From the NCBI GenBank assembly GCA_024227135.1, contig JAAELC010000145.1, positions 1-57,232 on the forward strand: 57,232 nucleotides of DNA, given 5' to 3'. Below the pieces are notes generated by a model, which did no database searches, had not been told where the DNA came from, and saw only the letters and a list, made by a program, of their open reading frames with translations. This document shows, in pieces, positions 27,911 to 38,123 of this stretch. This DNA is from Gammaproteobacteria bacterium (GTDB lineage Bacteria; Pseudomonadota; Gammaproteobacteria; Chromatiales; Chromatiaceae). Position numbers and translations under genes: made by a program. Each line of letters opens with the position of its first letter. Position 1 is the first letter of the stretch.

Positions 27911-30211
27911 TTAAAACGCAGTCCCAAAGGTGAACTGAAAGTTCTCGATATCATCACCAGCCTTATCATTTATCGGTACACCGATACTGGCCCCCAGCGC
28001 CCCAAAAGGTGAGAGCCAGAAAGCCGATATTCCGGTCGAAAATCGAAATTCACTGAAATCGAATCCGTTATCTCTGAATTCAGTATTGAATACGTTGCCA
28101 CCATCCACGAAAAGACCAAAACGCACCGTCTTCTCCGTCAATTTGAAGGGTGCAGGAAAAAATATCTCTGCACCGCCGACAGTCCGAAGATTACCGCCCA
28201 GAGGATCGCCATTGCTGTCTTTTGGACCGAGGCTGTAGTCCTTGAACCCTCGAATGGACCTGATACCGCCAGCATAGAAGAGTTCCCATGGTGGCAGATA
28301 GATATCATCGCCGTAGCCATCACCATATCCCAGATCCAGCTTCGTTCCCAATGTGAAGGTCCGACTTAGGGGATAGTAATACTTGTTAACGTAGCTCAGT
28401 CGGTAGTAATCCTGATCGCTGCCAGGAAAGGTGGCCGCCGCGGAAAAGCTCTGATTTCCGCCCCGGGTGGGCATCACCGCTGAGTCCCGGGAATCGTGAC
28501 TCCAACTGATCTTGGGCACGAAATTAAAAAAATCGTCCCCATTCACTGCTTGGTAAAGGCGCAATTCGTCCGATGGGCTGCTGCCGAGTTTGAGTTCTGT
28601 ATCTTCCAGGTCGAAATCGAGTCTGATCCGATCAGTGTCGTTAATGGGAATACCGAAATTGACGCCGAAACGGCTCCTGTTGATGGCGTAGTTTGAAATA
28701 TCCACTTTACCAAAATCGGTCTTTCTATAGCTCAGGATAAAACCCCGGCTGATGCCATCAATGGTGTAATAAGGATTGGTATAACCCAACTGATAGAGCG
28801 TATTGGATTTACTGGTGTTGAATGCCAGATTAATTCGTTTGCCAGTACCCAGGAAATTGTTCTGGGCTATGCTGGCATTGAAAATTATCCCGTCTGACTG
28901 GGAGAAACCAAGGCCGGCCATCAGATTTCCCATCTGTTTTTCCGCAACCGAGATATCCACATCGACCTGGTCTGTGGAACCTGGTACCGCCGGAGTTTCC
29001 ACATTGACTTCCTCGAAGTATCCCAGCCTCTGTAGTCGCTCGCGGGAGTTGCGAACCTGCTCCGACGAAAACCAACCTGCTTCCATCTGGCGCAGTTCAC
29101 GCCGCAGCACTTCATCCCTGGTCTGATAATTTCCCTTCATAGTGATTCTGCGAACATACACCCTCTTGCCCGGATCCACGAAAAAGGTTATTTCAACCTC
29201 TTTATTCTCTTCGTCGATATCGGGAATACTGTTTACGTTGGCAAAGGCATACCCACTCTTTCCGAGCATTGTGGTAATCCCGTCCGAACTGCCAACAACT
29301 GCTTTTCGAGAGAAAGCTTCGCCACGTCTGAGGTTGATCATGGGGAAGAAAGCTTCAGGTGGTGCGACCAGATCACCCGCCAGTTTGATGTCCTTGATGG
29401 TGTAAACATCCCCTTCGTAGATGTTGATCGTTACGTAGATATGCTTCTTGTCCGGCGTGATCGAGACCTGGGTCGAGTTTATCTTGAAGTTGATGTGCCC
29501 GCGATCCAGGTAAAAGGATCTGACTTTCTCCAGGTCACCCGCCAGTTTCTGACGGGAATACTGGTCGTCTTTGGTCAGAAAAGAGAGTAGCCCGGAAGGA
29601 CTCAGCTCGAAATCATCCAGGATATCACTGTCTTCAAAAGCCTGATTACCGATCACATTGATCTGCTTTATCCTGGCGGTCGCACCCTCTGATATTCTTA
29701 TATCGATGGCCACTCTGTTTCTTTCCAGCGGGGTAACCGTAGTCTCGATCTTCACGGAATACTTGCCCTGATTGAAGAACATCCGGCGTAATTCCTGCTC
29801 GATCTTGTCCAGAACGAAGCGATTGAATACACGCCCTTCCGCCAGTCCGATATCCTTAAGGGACCCCAACAACTGCTCGTCCTCAATGGATTTGTTTCCC
29901 GAAATGTCTATCTGGGAAATGGCAGGCCGCTCACTGACGATGATAATGAGAACTTCCTGCTCTCTCTCGAGTCGCACATCCTTAAAAAAACCTGTCTTGT
30001 ACAACGACCGAATAATTCTCGAGGAATCCTTACTGGTTATCTGCTGCCCCAGTCTCACTGGCAGGTAGTTGAAAACGGTACCCGCCGAGATGCGTTGCAG
30101 TCCTTCCACCCTTATATCGTTAACGGTAAATTCGCTGGCGCCCGCCGGCGGCAGCACAAACAGGCTGCAGATAATCATCAGCAATCGGAGCATTCTAAGA
30201 TCAAACTTCAT
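27911..30211 (-). CDS. bamA: Outer membrane protein assembly factor BamA
   Basis: BamA is the essential Omp85 pore that folds beta-barrel proteins into the outer membrane. The 766-residue protein has a signal peptide (residues 1-25, ending PPAGAS), five POTRA repeats (about 26-420, the first opening with FTVNDIRVEGLQRISAGTV) and a C-terminal 16-strand barrel. The barrel carries the loop 6 signature region AGGIRSIRGFKDYSLGPKD (about 640-658) and ends in an aromatic residue (FQFTFGTAF), the usual barrel end signal. It precedes skp by 17 bases and follows rseP. Confidence 0.95.
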   Translation of the reverse strand: MKFDLRMLRLLMIICSLFVLPPAGASEFTVNDIRVEGLQRISAGTVFNYLPVRLGQQITSKDSSRIIRSLYKTGFFKDVRLEREQEVLIIIVSERPAISQIDISGNKSIEDEQLLGSLKDIGLAEGRVFNRFVLDKIEQELRRMFFNQGKYSVKIETTVTPLERNRVAIDIRISEGATARIKQINVIGNQAFEDSDILDDFELSPSGLLSFLTKDDQYSRQKLAGDLEKVRSFYLDRGHINFKINSTQVSITPDKKHIYVTINIYEGDVYTIKDIKLAGDLVAPPEAFFPMINLRRGEAFSRKAVVGSSDGITTMLGKSGYAFANVNSIPDIDEENKEVEITFFVDPGKRVYVRRITMKGNYQTRDEVLRRELRQMEAGWFSSEQVRNSRERLQRLGYFEEVNVETPAVPGSTDQVDVDISVAEKQMGNLMAGLGFSQSDGIIFNASIAQNNFLGTGKRINLAFNTSKSNTLYQLGYTNPYYTIDGISRGFILSYRKTDFGKVDISNYAINRSRFGVNFGIPINDTDRIRLDFDLEDTELKLGSSPSDELRLYQAVNGDDFFNFVPKISWSHDSRDSAVMPTRGGNQSFSAAATFPGSDQDYYRLSYVNKYYYPLSRTFTLGTKLDLGYGDGYGDDIYLPPWELFYAGGIRSIRGFKDYSLGPKDSNGDPLGGNLRTVGGAEIFFPAPFKLTEKTVRFGLFVDGGNVFNTEFRDNGFDFSEFRFSTGISAFWLSPFGALGASIGVPINDKAGDDIENFQFTFGTAF

Positions 30212-30238
30212 TGTCTATCGCATAACTAGTTGCTTTTC

Positions 30239-30267
30239 TTATAAAAAATAACAATACACATACACAA
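30239..30267 (-). promoter_or_regulatory. Candidate sigma-70 promoter for bamA
   Basis: On the minus strand TTGTGT (30262-30267) and TTATAA (30239-30244) are separated by exactly 17 bases in an AT-rich stretch, about 30 bases before the bamA start. I see no sigma-E type GAACTT-N16-TCTGA site here. It would drive bamA-skp and perhaps fabZ onwards. Confidence 0.45.
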
Positions 30268-30373
30268 AAGTGACGGGTATCAAGGCGTTATCCGGGACCA
30301 ATTCGGCCCTGCACGACTATGGGTCCCCAAAGGATCTCATTGAAGGGGATGTAGTATAAATAATCTTGAGTAA

Positions 30374-31738
30374 CTATCCCAGCAATCGGGAAATATCGAC
30401 GTAGAATGCCAACCCCATCAATGCAAGAATCAGCACCAGACCTATCTTCTGACCCTGCATCTGGGCTTCTTCCGAAACTGGGCCACCCTTGATTGCCTCC
30501 ACCAGAAAAAACAACAGATGACCACCATCCAGAATCGGCACGGGTAATAGATTGAGTACGCCCAGGCTTATGCTGACCAAGGCGAGAAACTTGACGAAAT
30601 AGACCACACCGTAGCTCGCGGTCTTCCCTGCTGTCTGCGCAATGGAAATCGGGCCGCTCAGATTCTTGACCGACGCTTCGCCGACCAGCATGCGCCCCAG
30701 CATTTTAAGCATAAAAAGAGACATTTCACCGGTTTTCGCTACCGCTTCGCCTACGGCCTCCAACGGTCCCAGACGAACCACAACCTGGTATTCGTCATAC
30801 CATCCCTCCGGTATGCTGACACCTGCACCCACTCTGCCATAGGTCACCCCGTTCTCTTCAAGTCCGCTGATGGTCACCGGAAACTCAAGAATCTGTCCGT
30901 CCCTCTCCACCTCGAAGTTGAGGCGGTTTCCAGGGTTCTTACGGATCAGGGTCACCAGGTCTGACCACATCTCCAGGGGTTCACCCTCTACCCGGGTCAC
31001 CAGATCGCCAGATTGCAGTCCGGCCTGATCGGCTGCTTCGCCGGGGACGATGGTTCCTATCACTGGCGGCAGGCTGGGACGCAACGGTGTCAGCCCGATC
31101 CCCGGCAATACACCACCGCTGTCGGCCAGTGCGGTGAGCTGACTCCCGGAAAGTACACGACTCATTTCATAGCCATCCGGATCCCGAACCTTCACCGACA
31201 GGGGCTGACCTTCCCTGGCATCGGTCATCAGTGCGAAAGCAACGGATTCCCAGGTGGGGGTCTTGCGGTCACCCACGCTGAGCACCTCGTCTCCCTTCAT
31301 GAAACCGGCCTCGTAGGCGGGTGTGGATTCGGCCACCTCCCCTACCCAGGGTCTGGTTCCCGTATCGCCGCTGACGAATATCAGCCAGAATGCTGCGATG
31401 GCAAAAAAGAAGTTGAACAGGGGCCCGGCCAGCACCACGGCGGTACGAACTTTCAGGGACTGTCGGTTGAACGCACGGTGAAGCTCAGCCGCTCCGACTT
31501 CCCCCTCGCGCTCATCCAGCATTTTGACATAGCCCCCCAGGGGCACGGCAGCAATCACATACTCGGTACCGTCGACCTTGCCGGTGCGCTTCCAGAGAGT
31601 CTTGCCGAACCCAATCGAAAAGCGCAGTACTTTCACACCCAGCTTGCGCGCTACCCAGAAATGCCCGAACTCATGAACGGCAATCAAAATGCCCAGGGCG
31701 AGAATAAAGAAAAAAAGAGTGCCGACGAAGGAATCCAT
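30374..31738 (-). CDS. rseP: RIP zinc metalloprotease RseP
   Basis: RseP (site-2 protease) cleaves membrane-embedded substrates such as anti-sigma factor RseA and signal peptide remnants. The 454-residue protein has HEFGHFWVARKLGV with the HExxH zinc motif near residue 22, two PDZ domains (about 120-200 and 205-295) with RPWVGEVAESTPAYEAGFMKGD and AGLQSGDLVTRVEGEP, and the C-terminal membrane motif LLPVPILDGGHLLFFLVE that supplies the third ligand. Length matches E. coli (450). It lies ten bases after dxr and 162 before bamA. Confidence 0.95.
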   Translation of the reverse strand: MDSFVGTLFFFILALGILIAVHEFGHFWVARKLGVKVLRFSIGFGKTLWKRTGKVDGTEYVIAAVPLGGYVKMLDEREGEVGAAELHRAFNRQSLKVRTAVVLAGPLFNFFFAIAAFWLIFVSGDTGTRPWVGEVAESTPAYEAGFMKGDEVLSVGDRKTPTWESVAFALMTDAREGQPLSVKVRDPDGYEMSRVLSGSQLTALADSGGVLPGIGLTPLRPSLPPVIGTIVPGEAADQAGLQSGDLVTRVEGEPLEMWSDLVTLIRKNPGNRLNFEVERDGQILEFPVTISGLEENGVTYGRVGAGVSIPEGWYDEYQVVVRLGPLEAVGEAVAKTGEMSLFMLKMLGRMLVGEASVKNLSGPISIAQTAGKTASYGVVYFVKFLALVSISLGVLNLLPVPILDGGHLLFFLVEAIKGGPVSEEAQMQGQKIGLVLILALMGLAFYVDISRLLG

Positions 31739-31748
31739 ATCAGTGCAT

Positions 31749-32927
31749 TCAGACCCGTCTACCCGCTATTTGTTCCGCGACCTTGCGCGCCTCCCTGTCC
31801 ACAGCGAGCAATGCATCGAGAGACAGGTCGTACTGGGGTGCCAGCGACTCCAGAGTTTCTCTGATCACTTCCGCTATTGCGGTGAAACCCAGGCGCCCAC
31901 TCAAAAAGTATTCCACTGCGACCTCATTGGCGGCATTGAGAATTGCGGGAGCCGATCCTCCCGATTCGATGGCCTGGTAAGCCAGAGCAAGACAGGGAAA
32001 TCGCTGCAGATCCGGTGGCTCGAACTCAAGTTGAGCCACGTCAAAAAGGTCCAGACCGCTGACACCGGACTCCATGCGCTCGGGCCAGGCCAGCGCATGA
32101 GCGATAGGGGTACGCATGTCAGGATTGCCCAGTTGCGCCAATACGGAACCGTCCACATATTCAACCAATGAGTGGATCACACTCTGGGGATGTACCACCA
32201 CTTCGATTTTTTCCGGCTCGGTATGAAAGAGTCTGCAAGCCTCGATAACCTCCAGTCCCTTGTTCATCATGGTGGCCGAATCCACAGAAATTTTACGGCC
32301 CATTTCCCAGTTGGGGTGACTACAGGCCTGGGCTGGCGTCATTGCTGACAGGTCTTCAACAGGCGTTTTCCTGAACGGCCCCCCGGAAGCAGTCAGTAAT
32401 ATTTTTCGAACACCGACACGATCCAGCCCCTGCTGAAAACCTGCCGGCATGCACTGGAATATAGCATTGTGCTCGCTGTCGATAGGAAGCACCAGTGCCC
32501 CATGCCGCTCCGCCTCTTCCATGAAGAGGCGGCCAGCCACTACCAGCGCCTCTTTATTGGCCAGCAGTATGCGCTTGCCAGCTCTCACCGCGGCCAACGT
32601 GGGAATCAAACCGGCAGCACCGACGATAGCCGCCATTACCTGCTCCACCTCTGGCAGGGAAACAACCTCTTCCAGGCCTTCCCCCCCTGCAAGCACCTTA
32701 ACCGGCAGACCAGCCGCCGCCACCTGCTGCTCCAGTTCCAGAGCACACCGGGGATTCGCCATCACTGCATAGTCAGGGGCATACATTCGGCACTGCTGGA
32801 GCATACCAGCAGTATCCCGGTTGGCGGTGAGCGCCACCACCCGGAATCGATCGGGATGCCGGGATACCACATCCAGGGTGGACATACCGATGGATCCGGT
32901 GGAACCCAGTATGGACAATCCGATCAC
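31749..32927 (-). CDS. dxr: 1-deoxy-D-xylulose 5-phosphate reductoisomerase
   Basis: Dxr (IspC) converts DXP to MEP with NADPH in isoprenoid synthesis. The 392-residue protein opens with the NADPH-binding [22 protein letters not shown]-type segment (GSTGSIG), then [13 protein letters not shown] (about 122-134), the metal site [11 protein letters not shown] (about 149-159), [12 protein letters not shown] and [17 protein letters not shown]. Its start overlaps the cdsA stop by four bases. Neighbouring uppS uses the pathway's product chain for undecaprenyl diphosphate. Confidence 0.95.
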   Translation of the reverse strand: MIGLSILGSTGSIGMSTLDVVSRHPDRFRVVALTANRDTAGMLQQCRMYAPDYAVMANPRCALELEQQVAAAGLPVKVLAGGEGLEEVVSLPEVEQVMAAIVGAAGLIPTLAAVRAGKRILLANKEALVVAGRLFMEEAERHGALVLPIDSEHNAIFQCMPAGFQQGLDRVGVRKILLTASGGPFRKTPVEDLSAMTPAQACSHPNWEMGRKISVDSATMMNKGLEVIEACRLFHTEPEKIEVVVHPQSVIHSLVEYVDGSVLAQLGNPDMRTPIAHALAWPERMESGVSGLDLFDVAQLEFEPPDLQRFPCLALAYQAIESGGSAPAILNAANEVAVEYFLSGRLGFTAIAEVIRETLESLAPQYDLSLDALLAVDREARKVAEQIAGRRV

Positions 32928-33733
32928 AACGACAGACCGACGAGGAAGAGGGGCGCTGCGGCTGTGAGGCTGTCAATTCGATCCAACACACCGCCATGGC
33001 CCGGAAGAATAGTGCCGCTGTCTTTGATGGCTGCCTGGCGCTTGAGAAGACTCTCAAACAGGTCCCCTACCACGGAAATCACGGCGATCAGGATACAGAA
33101 AACAACCAGCATCAGGGGTGGGCCTGTTTCCGGACGGTACCAGACCAGCACCAATCCACAAACTACGGCCCCGACCAGCGCACCGTAGACCCCTTCCCAG
33201 GATTTTCCGGGACTGATGAAGGGCGCCAGCTTATTCCGGCCCCAGCGGCTTCCGGTAAAGTAGGCCCCGCTGTCGGCAACCCAGATGAGCACCAGCAGGA
33301 AAAGTACCAGCACAGGCCCGTCATGCTCCATTCCATGAATCACAATCAGGGAAGACCAGGCAGGAACCAGCACCAGTAGTCCATAGAACCCCTTGATCCA
33401 GGGCTTCCGGACATTCTCGGCAGCGGGACGGTAACGAATAAGGTGAATCAGCACGAATATCCACCATAGCGCGGCAACGGCTGAAATCCACCAGGATTTT
33501 TCAGGTGCCAGCTGATGCCACCAACCCAAACCGCACAGACAAAGGGCCAGGGAAGTCAGAAACGCCGTGCGGCCGCCGATACTATCGATCTGGGCCAGCC
33601 TGGCCCATTCGATACCGGCCAGTAACACGATTGCACCGAAAACAACCGCCAGTACCAGGTTGGGCAGGTAGAGCACACCCAATACCACCAGCGGGATCAA
33701 TATGAGCGCAGTAATGACACGTTGAACGAGCAT
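32924..33733 (-). CDS. cdsA: Phosphatidate cytidylyltransferase
   Basis: CdsA makes CDP-diacylglycerol, the precursor of all membrane phospholipids. The 269-residue integral membrane protein has about eight hydrophobic segments and the family signature near the C terminus: [13 protein letters not shown] followed by [14 protein letters not shown] (about residues 228-255). It also shows [31 protein letters not shown] (about 150-180). It starts three bases after the uppS stop region and overlaps dxr by four bases. Confidence 0.95.
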   Translation of the reverse strand: MLVQRVITALILIPLVVLGVLYLPNLVLAVVFGAIVLLAGIEWARLAQIDSIGGRTAFLTSLALCLCGLGWWHQLAPEKSWWISAVAALWWIFVLIHLIRYRPAAENVRKPWIKGFYGLLVLVPAWSSLIVIHGMEHDGPVLVLFLLVLIWVADSGAYFTGSRWGRNKLAPFISPGKSWEGVYGALVGAVVCGLVLVWYRPETGPPLMLVVFCILIAVISVVGDLFESLLKRQAAIKDSGTILPGHGGVLDRIDSLTAAAPLFLVGLSL

Positions 33734-33736
33734 GGG

Positions 33737-34540
33737 TTACACGGGTTGATCCATTTCGCCGTTGTCTTCCAGCCTCGCCTGTTCGCTGGTTCGACCAAAT
33801 CGCCGCTGGCGTCCGGCAAAGGACTCCAGGGCCTGCTCAAATGCCTTTTCGTTGAAGTCCGGCCACAGTGTGTCGGTGAAATAGATTTCCGCATAAGCTG
33901 ACTGCCAGAGCAGAAAGTTACTCAGGCGCTGCTCTCCTCCCGTGCGGATAAACAGATCCGGATCGGGAAAACCACCCGTCGAAAGCTGCCTGGATACGGC
34001 TTCTTCCGTAATCTCTTCGGTGCGAATCAACCCCGCTTCCACTTTCTCTGAAATTCGACGCGCTGCCTGCACGACATCCCAGCGGCCGCCGTAATTGGCG
34101 GCTATCTGGAGCGTCAGTCCCTGACAGTCAGCGGTCATCTGCTGCACTTCGACGATGCGCTGCTGCAGCTTGTCTGAGAATGCTGTGCTGTCGCCGATGA
34201 TACGCAGTTTGACGTCGTTTCGCTTAAGCCGCTTGACCTCTCGATTCAACGCCATCATGAAGAGGTCCATCAACAACCTGACCTCGGTAGGTGGACGCCT
34301 CCAGTTCTCGCTGCTGAAAGCAAACAGGGTGAGAACCTCAATACCGGACCTGACAGACTGTTCGACTGCAGCCCGAACCGTTTCCACTCCTGCCTTGTGT
34401 CCACTTATTCTGGGCAGGCCACGCTGCTGGGCCCAACGCCCGTTGCCGTCCATGATGATGGCCACATGACGGGGTATCTTCATGGGTTGCCCACTCCCCT
34501 TCCCCTCTTGAGTTCTGCGCCCATCCCGTGGGGCATTCAA
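33737..34540 (-). CDS. uppS: Undecaprenyl diphosphate synthase
   Basis: UppS (IspU) builds the C55 lipid carrier for peptidoglycan and polysaccharide export. Signatures are [20 protein letters not shown] (catalytic Asp), [26 protein letters not shown] and the C-terminal [24 protein letters not shown]. The annotated ATG 34540 shares four bases (ATGA) with the frr stop and gives 267 residues. An internal ATG at 34483, preceded by a strong GGGGAG, would give 248 residues and equally fits family lengths. The true start is therefore uncertain. Confidence 0.93.
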   Translation of the reverse strand: MNAPRDGRRTQEGKGSGQPMKIPRHVAIIMDGNGRWAQQRGLPRISGHKAGVETVRAAVEQSVRSGIEVLTLFAFSSENWRRPPTEVRLLMDLFMMALNREVKRLKRNDVKLRIIGDSTAFSDKLQQRIVEVQQMTADCQGLTLQIAANYGGRWDVVQAARRISEKVEAGLIRTEEITEEAVSRQLSTGGFPDPDLFIRTGGEQRLSNFLLWQSAYAEIYFTDTLWPDFNEKAFEQALESFAGRQRRFGRTSEQARLEDNGEMDQPV

Positions 34541-35094
34541 ATCGACATCAGATCTTCTTCTTTCACACTGAGCAGTGCATCGATCTTCTTCACATGCTCA
34601 TCAGTGAGTTTCTGCACCAGCTCTTCACCCCGTCTCTCGTCGTCTTCGGATACCAGCTTTTCCTTTACCAGTGCCTTTAAATCATGATTGGCATCGCGAC
34701 GAATATTGCGAACGGCCACCTTGGCCTGTTCAGCCTCATGACGAACGACCCGGATCAGATCTCTTCTTCGCTCCTCGGTCAAAGGGGGCAAAGGAACCCG
34801 AATCACTGTCCCGGCAGTATTGGGATTGAGCCCGAGATCTGAATTCATGATTGCTTTTTCCACTGGCTGCACCATACTTTTTTCCCACACGGTGATCGCC
34901 AGGGTTCTCGCATCTTCCACGTTGATATTGGCTGCCTGATTCAATGGCACCTCGGAACCATAGTATGAGACATTTATATGATCGAGCAGACTGGGATGGG
35001 CTCGTCCGGTCCTCACCTTTGCCAGCTCATGGCCCAGCGAATCCACACTCTTACCCATGCGGTCAGCAGCATCTTTCTTGATATCATCAATCAT
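34537..35094 (-). CDS. frr: Ribosome recycling factor
   Basis: RRF splits post-termination ribosomes together with EF-G. The 185-residue protein matches E. coli RRF in length. It contains [41 protein letters not shown], the [19 protein letters not shown] block and [20 protein letters not shown]-like sequence, and ends in [21 protein letters not shown] 35094 was chosen by homology; the frame extends 13 codons into the end of pyrH. One base separates it from pyrH, and its stop overlaps uppS, so the block is tightly coupled. Confidence 0.96.
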   Translation of the reverse strand: MIDDIKKDAADRMGKSVDSLGHELAKVRTGRAHPSLLDHINVSYYGSEVPLNQAANINVEDARTLAITVWEKSMVQPVEKAIMNSDLGLNPNTAGTVIRVPLPPLTEERRRDLIRVVRHEAEQAKVAVRNIRRDANHDLKALVKEKLVSEDDERRGEELVQKLTDEHVKKIDALLSVKEEDLMSI

Positions 35095-35095
35095 A

Positions 35096-35818
35096 CTATT
35101 CTCCAGACCCCACCAGGGAGCCGATATTCTCACCCATCATCAGGCGCATCAACGCGCCTGGCTGATTCATGTTCATGACCCTCAGGGGCATACCGTGATC
35201 GCGGCAGAGAGCAATTGCCGTCAAATCCATCACCTTGAGGTTTTCAGCAAGCACTTGATCATAGCTTAATCGGGGATAAAACTCTGCCCCCGGGTTGACC
35301 ACAGGATCAGCAGCATAGATCCCATCAACCTTGGTGGCCTTAATCAGACACTGGGCACCCAGTTCAATCGCCCGAAGGCTGGCCGCAGAATCGGTGGTGA
35401 AATAGGGGTTACCCGTTCCGGCCGACAGGATCACAACCCGACCCTGATCCAGGTGCGCCATGGCGTTGCGCTGCACATAGGGTTCGCAGACCTGTTCCAT
35501 GCGCAAAGCGGACAGTGCCCTTGCCTCGACGCCGGCCTTTTGAAGCGCATCCTGCATCACCAGCGAATTCATGACGGTGGCGAGCATCCCCATGTGGTCC
35601 CCTGTCACTCGGTCGATACCCGACTGTGCCAGACCCGCCCCACGAAAAATATTGCCGCCACCGATAACCAGGCCAATCTGGACACCGACGGAGACGAGTT
35701 CCCTGATCTCACCGGCTACGCGGGACATGACAGAGGGGGATATTCCGAAATCGCCGTCCCCCATCAGCGCCTCGCCGCTGAGTTTCAGCAATATTCGTTT
35801 GCAGATCATATCCGTCAT
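35096..35818 (-). CDS. pyrH: Uridylate kinase
   Basis: PyrH phosphorylates UMP to UDP as a hexameric amino acid kinase-fold enzyme, activated by GTP and inhibited by UTP. The 240-residue protein has [61 protein letters not shown] and [16 protein letters not shown]. It continues the rpsB-tsf-pyrH-frr order, though 283 bases separate it from tsf, enough for its own promoter. No confident promoter hexamers were identified there. Confidence 0.96.
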   Translation of the reverse strand: MTDMICKRILLKLSGEALMGDGDFGISPSVMSRVAGEIRELVSVGVQIGLVIGGGNIFRGAGLAQSGIDRVTGDHMGMLATVMNSLVMQDALQKAGVEARALSALRMEQVCEPYVQRNAMAHLDQGRVVILSAGTGNPYFTTDSAASLRAIELGAQCLIKATKVDGIYAADPVVNPGAEFYPRLSYDQVLAENLKVMDLTAIALCRDHGMPLRVMNMNQPGALMRLMMGENIGSLVGSGE

Positions 35819-36101
35819 ACCAACCTCGCTAGAAATGGACGATCAAAGATAGGGAAACCAGCTCAGCAGCCTGTCTATCGGCACGGTTCTGACAATCCAC
35901 CGACCACAGAAGGACCGGCCGTGTTCGACGTTGCCCGGCTGTCCCTTGACCCTCCGCAAACCCACCGTAACTGACACGGGCGCGGGCTAAAACGTCCCTG
36001 CACCCATGCCATTACCGTTTTCCACCATCCCGGATGCCTGTCTGGGACAGCCTGTCTTCGAGATAAACGACCCTCCGGTCTGTGTACAGCCCTGCAGGCG
36101 C

Positions 36102-36986
36102 TCAGCCCCCTATCTGGGCCATCACTTCTTCGGCGAAGTTCTCTTGTTTTTTCTCGATACCTTCACCCACTTCATACCGCTTGAATCCTGCGACAACACC
36201 TCCTGCGCCGGAAAGGAGCTTCTCCACTTTCGTATCCGGGTCCTTGATGAACTGCTGACCAAGCAAGGTGATCTCTGACAGGTACTTGCGCACCCGGCCT
36301 TCCACGATCTTATCCACGATGTTCTCGGGCTTTCCATCTTTAAGCGCCTGCGCTTTGTAGATTTCCCGCTCTTTATTCAGACTTTCTTCGGGCACCTGAT
36401 CAGCGGACACGCATATCGGATTGCTTGCGGCCACGTGCATGGCGATATCTTTGCCAAGATCAGCATCACCTGCTTCCATCTGGACAACGACCCCAATACG
36501 AACGCCATGGAGATAGCTGGCCAGTGCCCCCTCACCAGCCGCGAAACGCTCGAATCGGCGTACGTTCATGTTCTCACCAATCTTTGAGATCAGTGCTTCC
36601 CGGGCTACATTGACCGTCGTATCCTCTCCCGGGTGAAGCGGCTGGGCCAGCAATTCTTCCACCGTGGAAACGCCTGAAGTCAGCACGCAGGCCGCCACCG
36701 CATCAGCAAAAGAGGTAAAATTCTGATCTTTCGCCACGAAATCGGTCTCGCAGTTGACTTCCACCATTGCCGCATTCATGCCGTCTTCCGAATACCGGAT
36801 GACGATAACCCCTTCGGCGGCGGTGCGGCCGGCCTTTTTGGCTGCCTTGGCCTGACCCGACTTACGCATGTTCTCGATTGCAGCTTCAATGTCACCACCG
36901 GTCTCAACCAGTGCCTTTTTACATTCCATCATGCCGGAACCCGTTCTTTCCCGTAGTTCCTTAACCAGCGACGCAGTTATGGCCAT
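36102..36986 (-). CDS. tsf: Elongation factor Ts
   Basis: EF-Ts exchanges GDP for GTP on EF-Tu. The 294-residue protein has an N-terminal UBA-like domain [28 protein letters not shown], the TDFVAKD motif (about residues 80-86) that contacts EF-Tu, and MHVAASNP in the second core half. The C-terminal segment ends [16 protein letters not shown] 36986 was chosen by homology. It lies 119 bases after rpsB in the usual rpsB-tsf transcript. Confidence 0.96.
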   Translation of the reverse strand: MAITASLVKELRERTGSGMMECKKALVETGGDIEAAIENMRKSGQAKAAKKAGRTAAEGVIVIRYSEDGMNAAMVEVNCETDFVAKDQNFTSFADAVAACVLTSGVSTVEELLAQPLHPGEDTTVNVAREALISKIGENMNVRRFERFAAGEGALASYLHGVRIGVVVQMEAGDADLGKDIAMHVAASNPICVSADQVPEESLNKEREIYKAQALKDGKPENIVDKIVEGRVRKYLSEITLLGQQFIKDPDTKVEKLLSGAGGVVAGFKRYEVGEGIEKKQENFAEEVMAQIGG

Positions 36987-37105
36987 GTTTCCTATACCTC
37001 GTAATATCTTGTTTTTTTCTGGAAATACCTGCCCGCCTCCCGTACGCTGACGCAAGAGAGGCGAAGGTATTTCGAAATCTGTTGATTCGTCTGTTGGGAG
37101 CCCGA

Positions 37106-37864
37106 TTATTCGGCGCTGCCGCCGCTGGCGTTGTCGACCTCGACGAAGTCATCCGCAGCGGCCGAACCGCCGAGATGAGCCGCACTGGCTCGCCCTTCCA
37201 ATACCGCAGCAGAGACACCCTGTATGTAGAGCTGGATGGCGCGGATCGCATCGTCATTGCCCGGAATCACATAGTCGACACCATCGGGGCTGTTATTGGT
37301 GTCCACCACGCCGACCACCGGTATACCCAGCTTCCGGGCTTCTGCAATTGCCAGGTCCTCATGTCCCACATCGATGATGAACAGCACGTCCGGTAGATCG
37401 GACATGTTCTTGATTCCACCGAGGCTTCGGTCCAGCTTCTCCATTTCTCGTCTCAGACCCAGCGCCTCCTTCTTGTTGAAACGTTCCACCGAGCCATCCT
37501 CAAACATTGACTCCAGGTCTTTCAGACGCTTGATCCGCTGCTTGATCGTCTTGAAGTTGGTCAACATGCCACCCAGCCAGCGGTGATCTACAAAGGGCAT
37601 ACCGCAGCGTTCCGCCTCTTCCCGGACACTGTCCCGTGCCGCCCGTTTGGTCCCGACAAACAGAATCTTACCGCCATTGGCAGCCAGCGATCCCAGGAAA
37701 TTGGTGGCCTCTTTGTAGAGGGGCAGCGTCTGCTCCAGATTGATGATGTGAATCTTGTTACGGTGACCGAAAATATAGGCCCCCATTTTGGGATTCCAAT
37801 AACGGGTCTGGTGCCCGAAATGTACACCAGCTTCCAACATCTGGCGCATGGTAATTTGACTCAT
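37106..37864 (-). CDS. rpsB: 30S ribosomal protein S2
   Basis: Ribosomal protein S2, 252 residues. It opens with [27 protein letters not shown] and contains [59 protein letters not shown] and [33 protein letters not shown] precedes the ATG by eight bases. In E. coli S2 represses rpsB-tsf translation through its leader; a long structured leader is also present here (37865-38032). Confidence 0.97.
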   Translation of the reverse strand: MSQITMRQMLEAGVHFGHQTRYWNPKMGAYIFGHRNKIHIINLEQTLPLYKEATNFLGSLAANGGKILFVGTKRAARDSVREEAERCGMPFVDHRWLGGMLTNFKTIKQRIKRLKDLESMFEDGSVERFNKKEALGLRREMEKLDRSLGGIKNMSDLPDVLFIIDVGHEDLAIAEARKLGIPVVGVVDTNNSPDGVDYVIPGNDDAIRAIQLYIQGVSAAVLEGRASAAHLGGSAAADDFVEVDNASGGSAE

Positions 37865-38032
37865 AGCTGTAACTCCGAATAATTCAGGGTTGAACCTCCA
37901 CGTACCCCAGCGGCCAACCCGGTAAACCGGGCACCCTGACAGCTGTGTCGATACGTGTGTGGATTTTGCCTTAGCTTTAAATTAAAAAGGGCCGATGGCC
38001 CATGGGTTCCCCGGACCGATTGCGCTTCCGGG
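37865..38032 (-). ncRNA. Structured rpsB leader (position of the E. coli t44/tff RNA)
   Basis: The predicted transcript starts near 38032 and leads to rpsB. From its 5' end it contains hairpin TCCGGG-type arms 38010-38015 / 38027-38032, a GC hairpin with T-run at 37984-38001, and then a conserved-looking segment between about 37880 and 37945 (CCCGGTTTACCGGG, then GGGGTACGTGGAGG on the minus strand). In E. coli the t44 RNA, later recognised as the S2-responsive rpsB leader, occupies the same map-rpsB interval. Homology at sequence level is not proven here. Confidence 0.4.
37984..38001 (-). terminator. Intrinsic terminator-like hairpin inside the rpsB leader
   Basis: On the minus strand GGGCC (38001-37997), loop ATC, GGCCC (37993-37989), followed directly by TTTTT (37988-37984) and AATTT. 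It lies only about 30-50 bases after the predicted transcription start and about 120 before rpsB, so it could act as an attenuator or end a short leader RNA. Confidence 0.55.
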
Positions 38033-38038
38033 TCGCGT

Positions 38039-38067
38039 TTTATAACATATCAGGGTTACAGTCACAA
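38039..38067 (-). promoter_or_regulatory. Candidate sigma-70 promoter for rpsB-tsf
   Basis: On the minus strand -35 TTGTGA (38062-38067) and -10 TATAAA (38039-38044) are separated by exactly 17 bases. The predicted start is near 38032, followed by a GC-rich initial sequence typical of stringently controlled ribosomal promoters. It is divergent from map. Confidence 0.65.
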
Positions 38068-38123
38068 ATATCCACACCCGTTTCGGACACTTTCTCCGGC
38101 CATTCCCCAGGAAAACCACCAAA

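Noticed and set aside
30212-30373. Sigma-E promoter before bamA
   Set aside because: No GAACTT or TCTGA elements at proper spacing; a sigma-70-like pair fits better.
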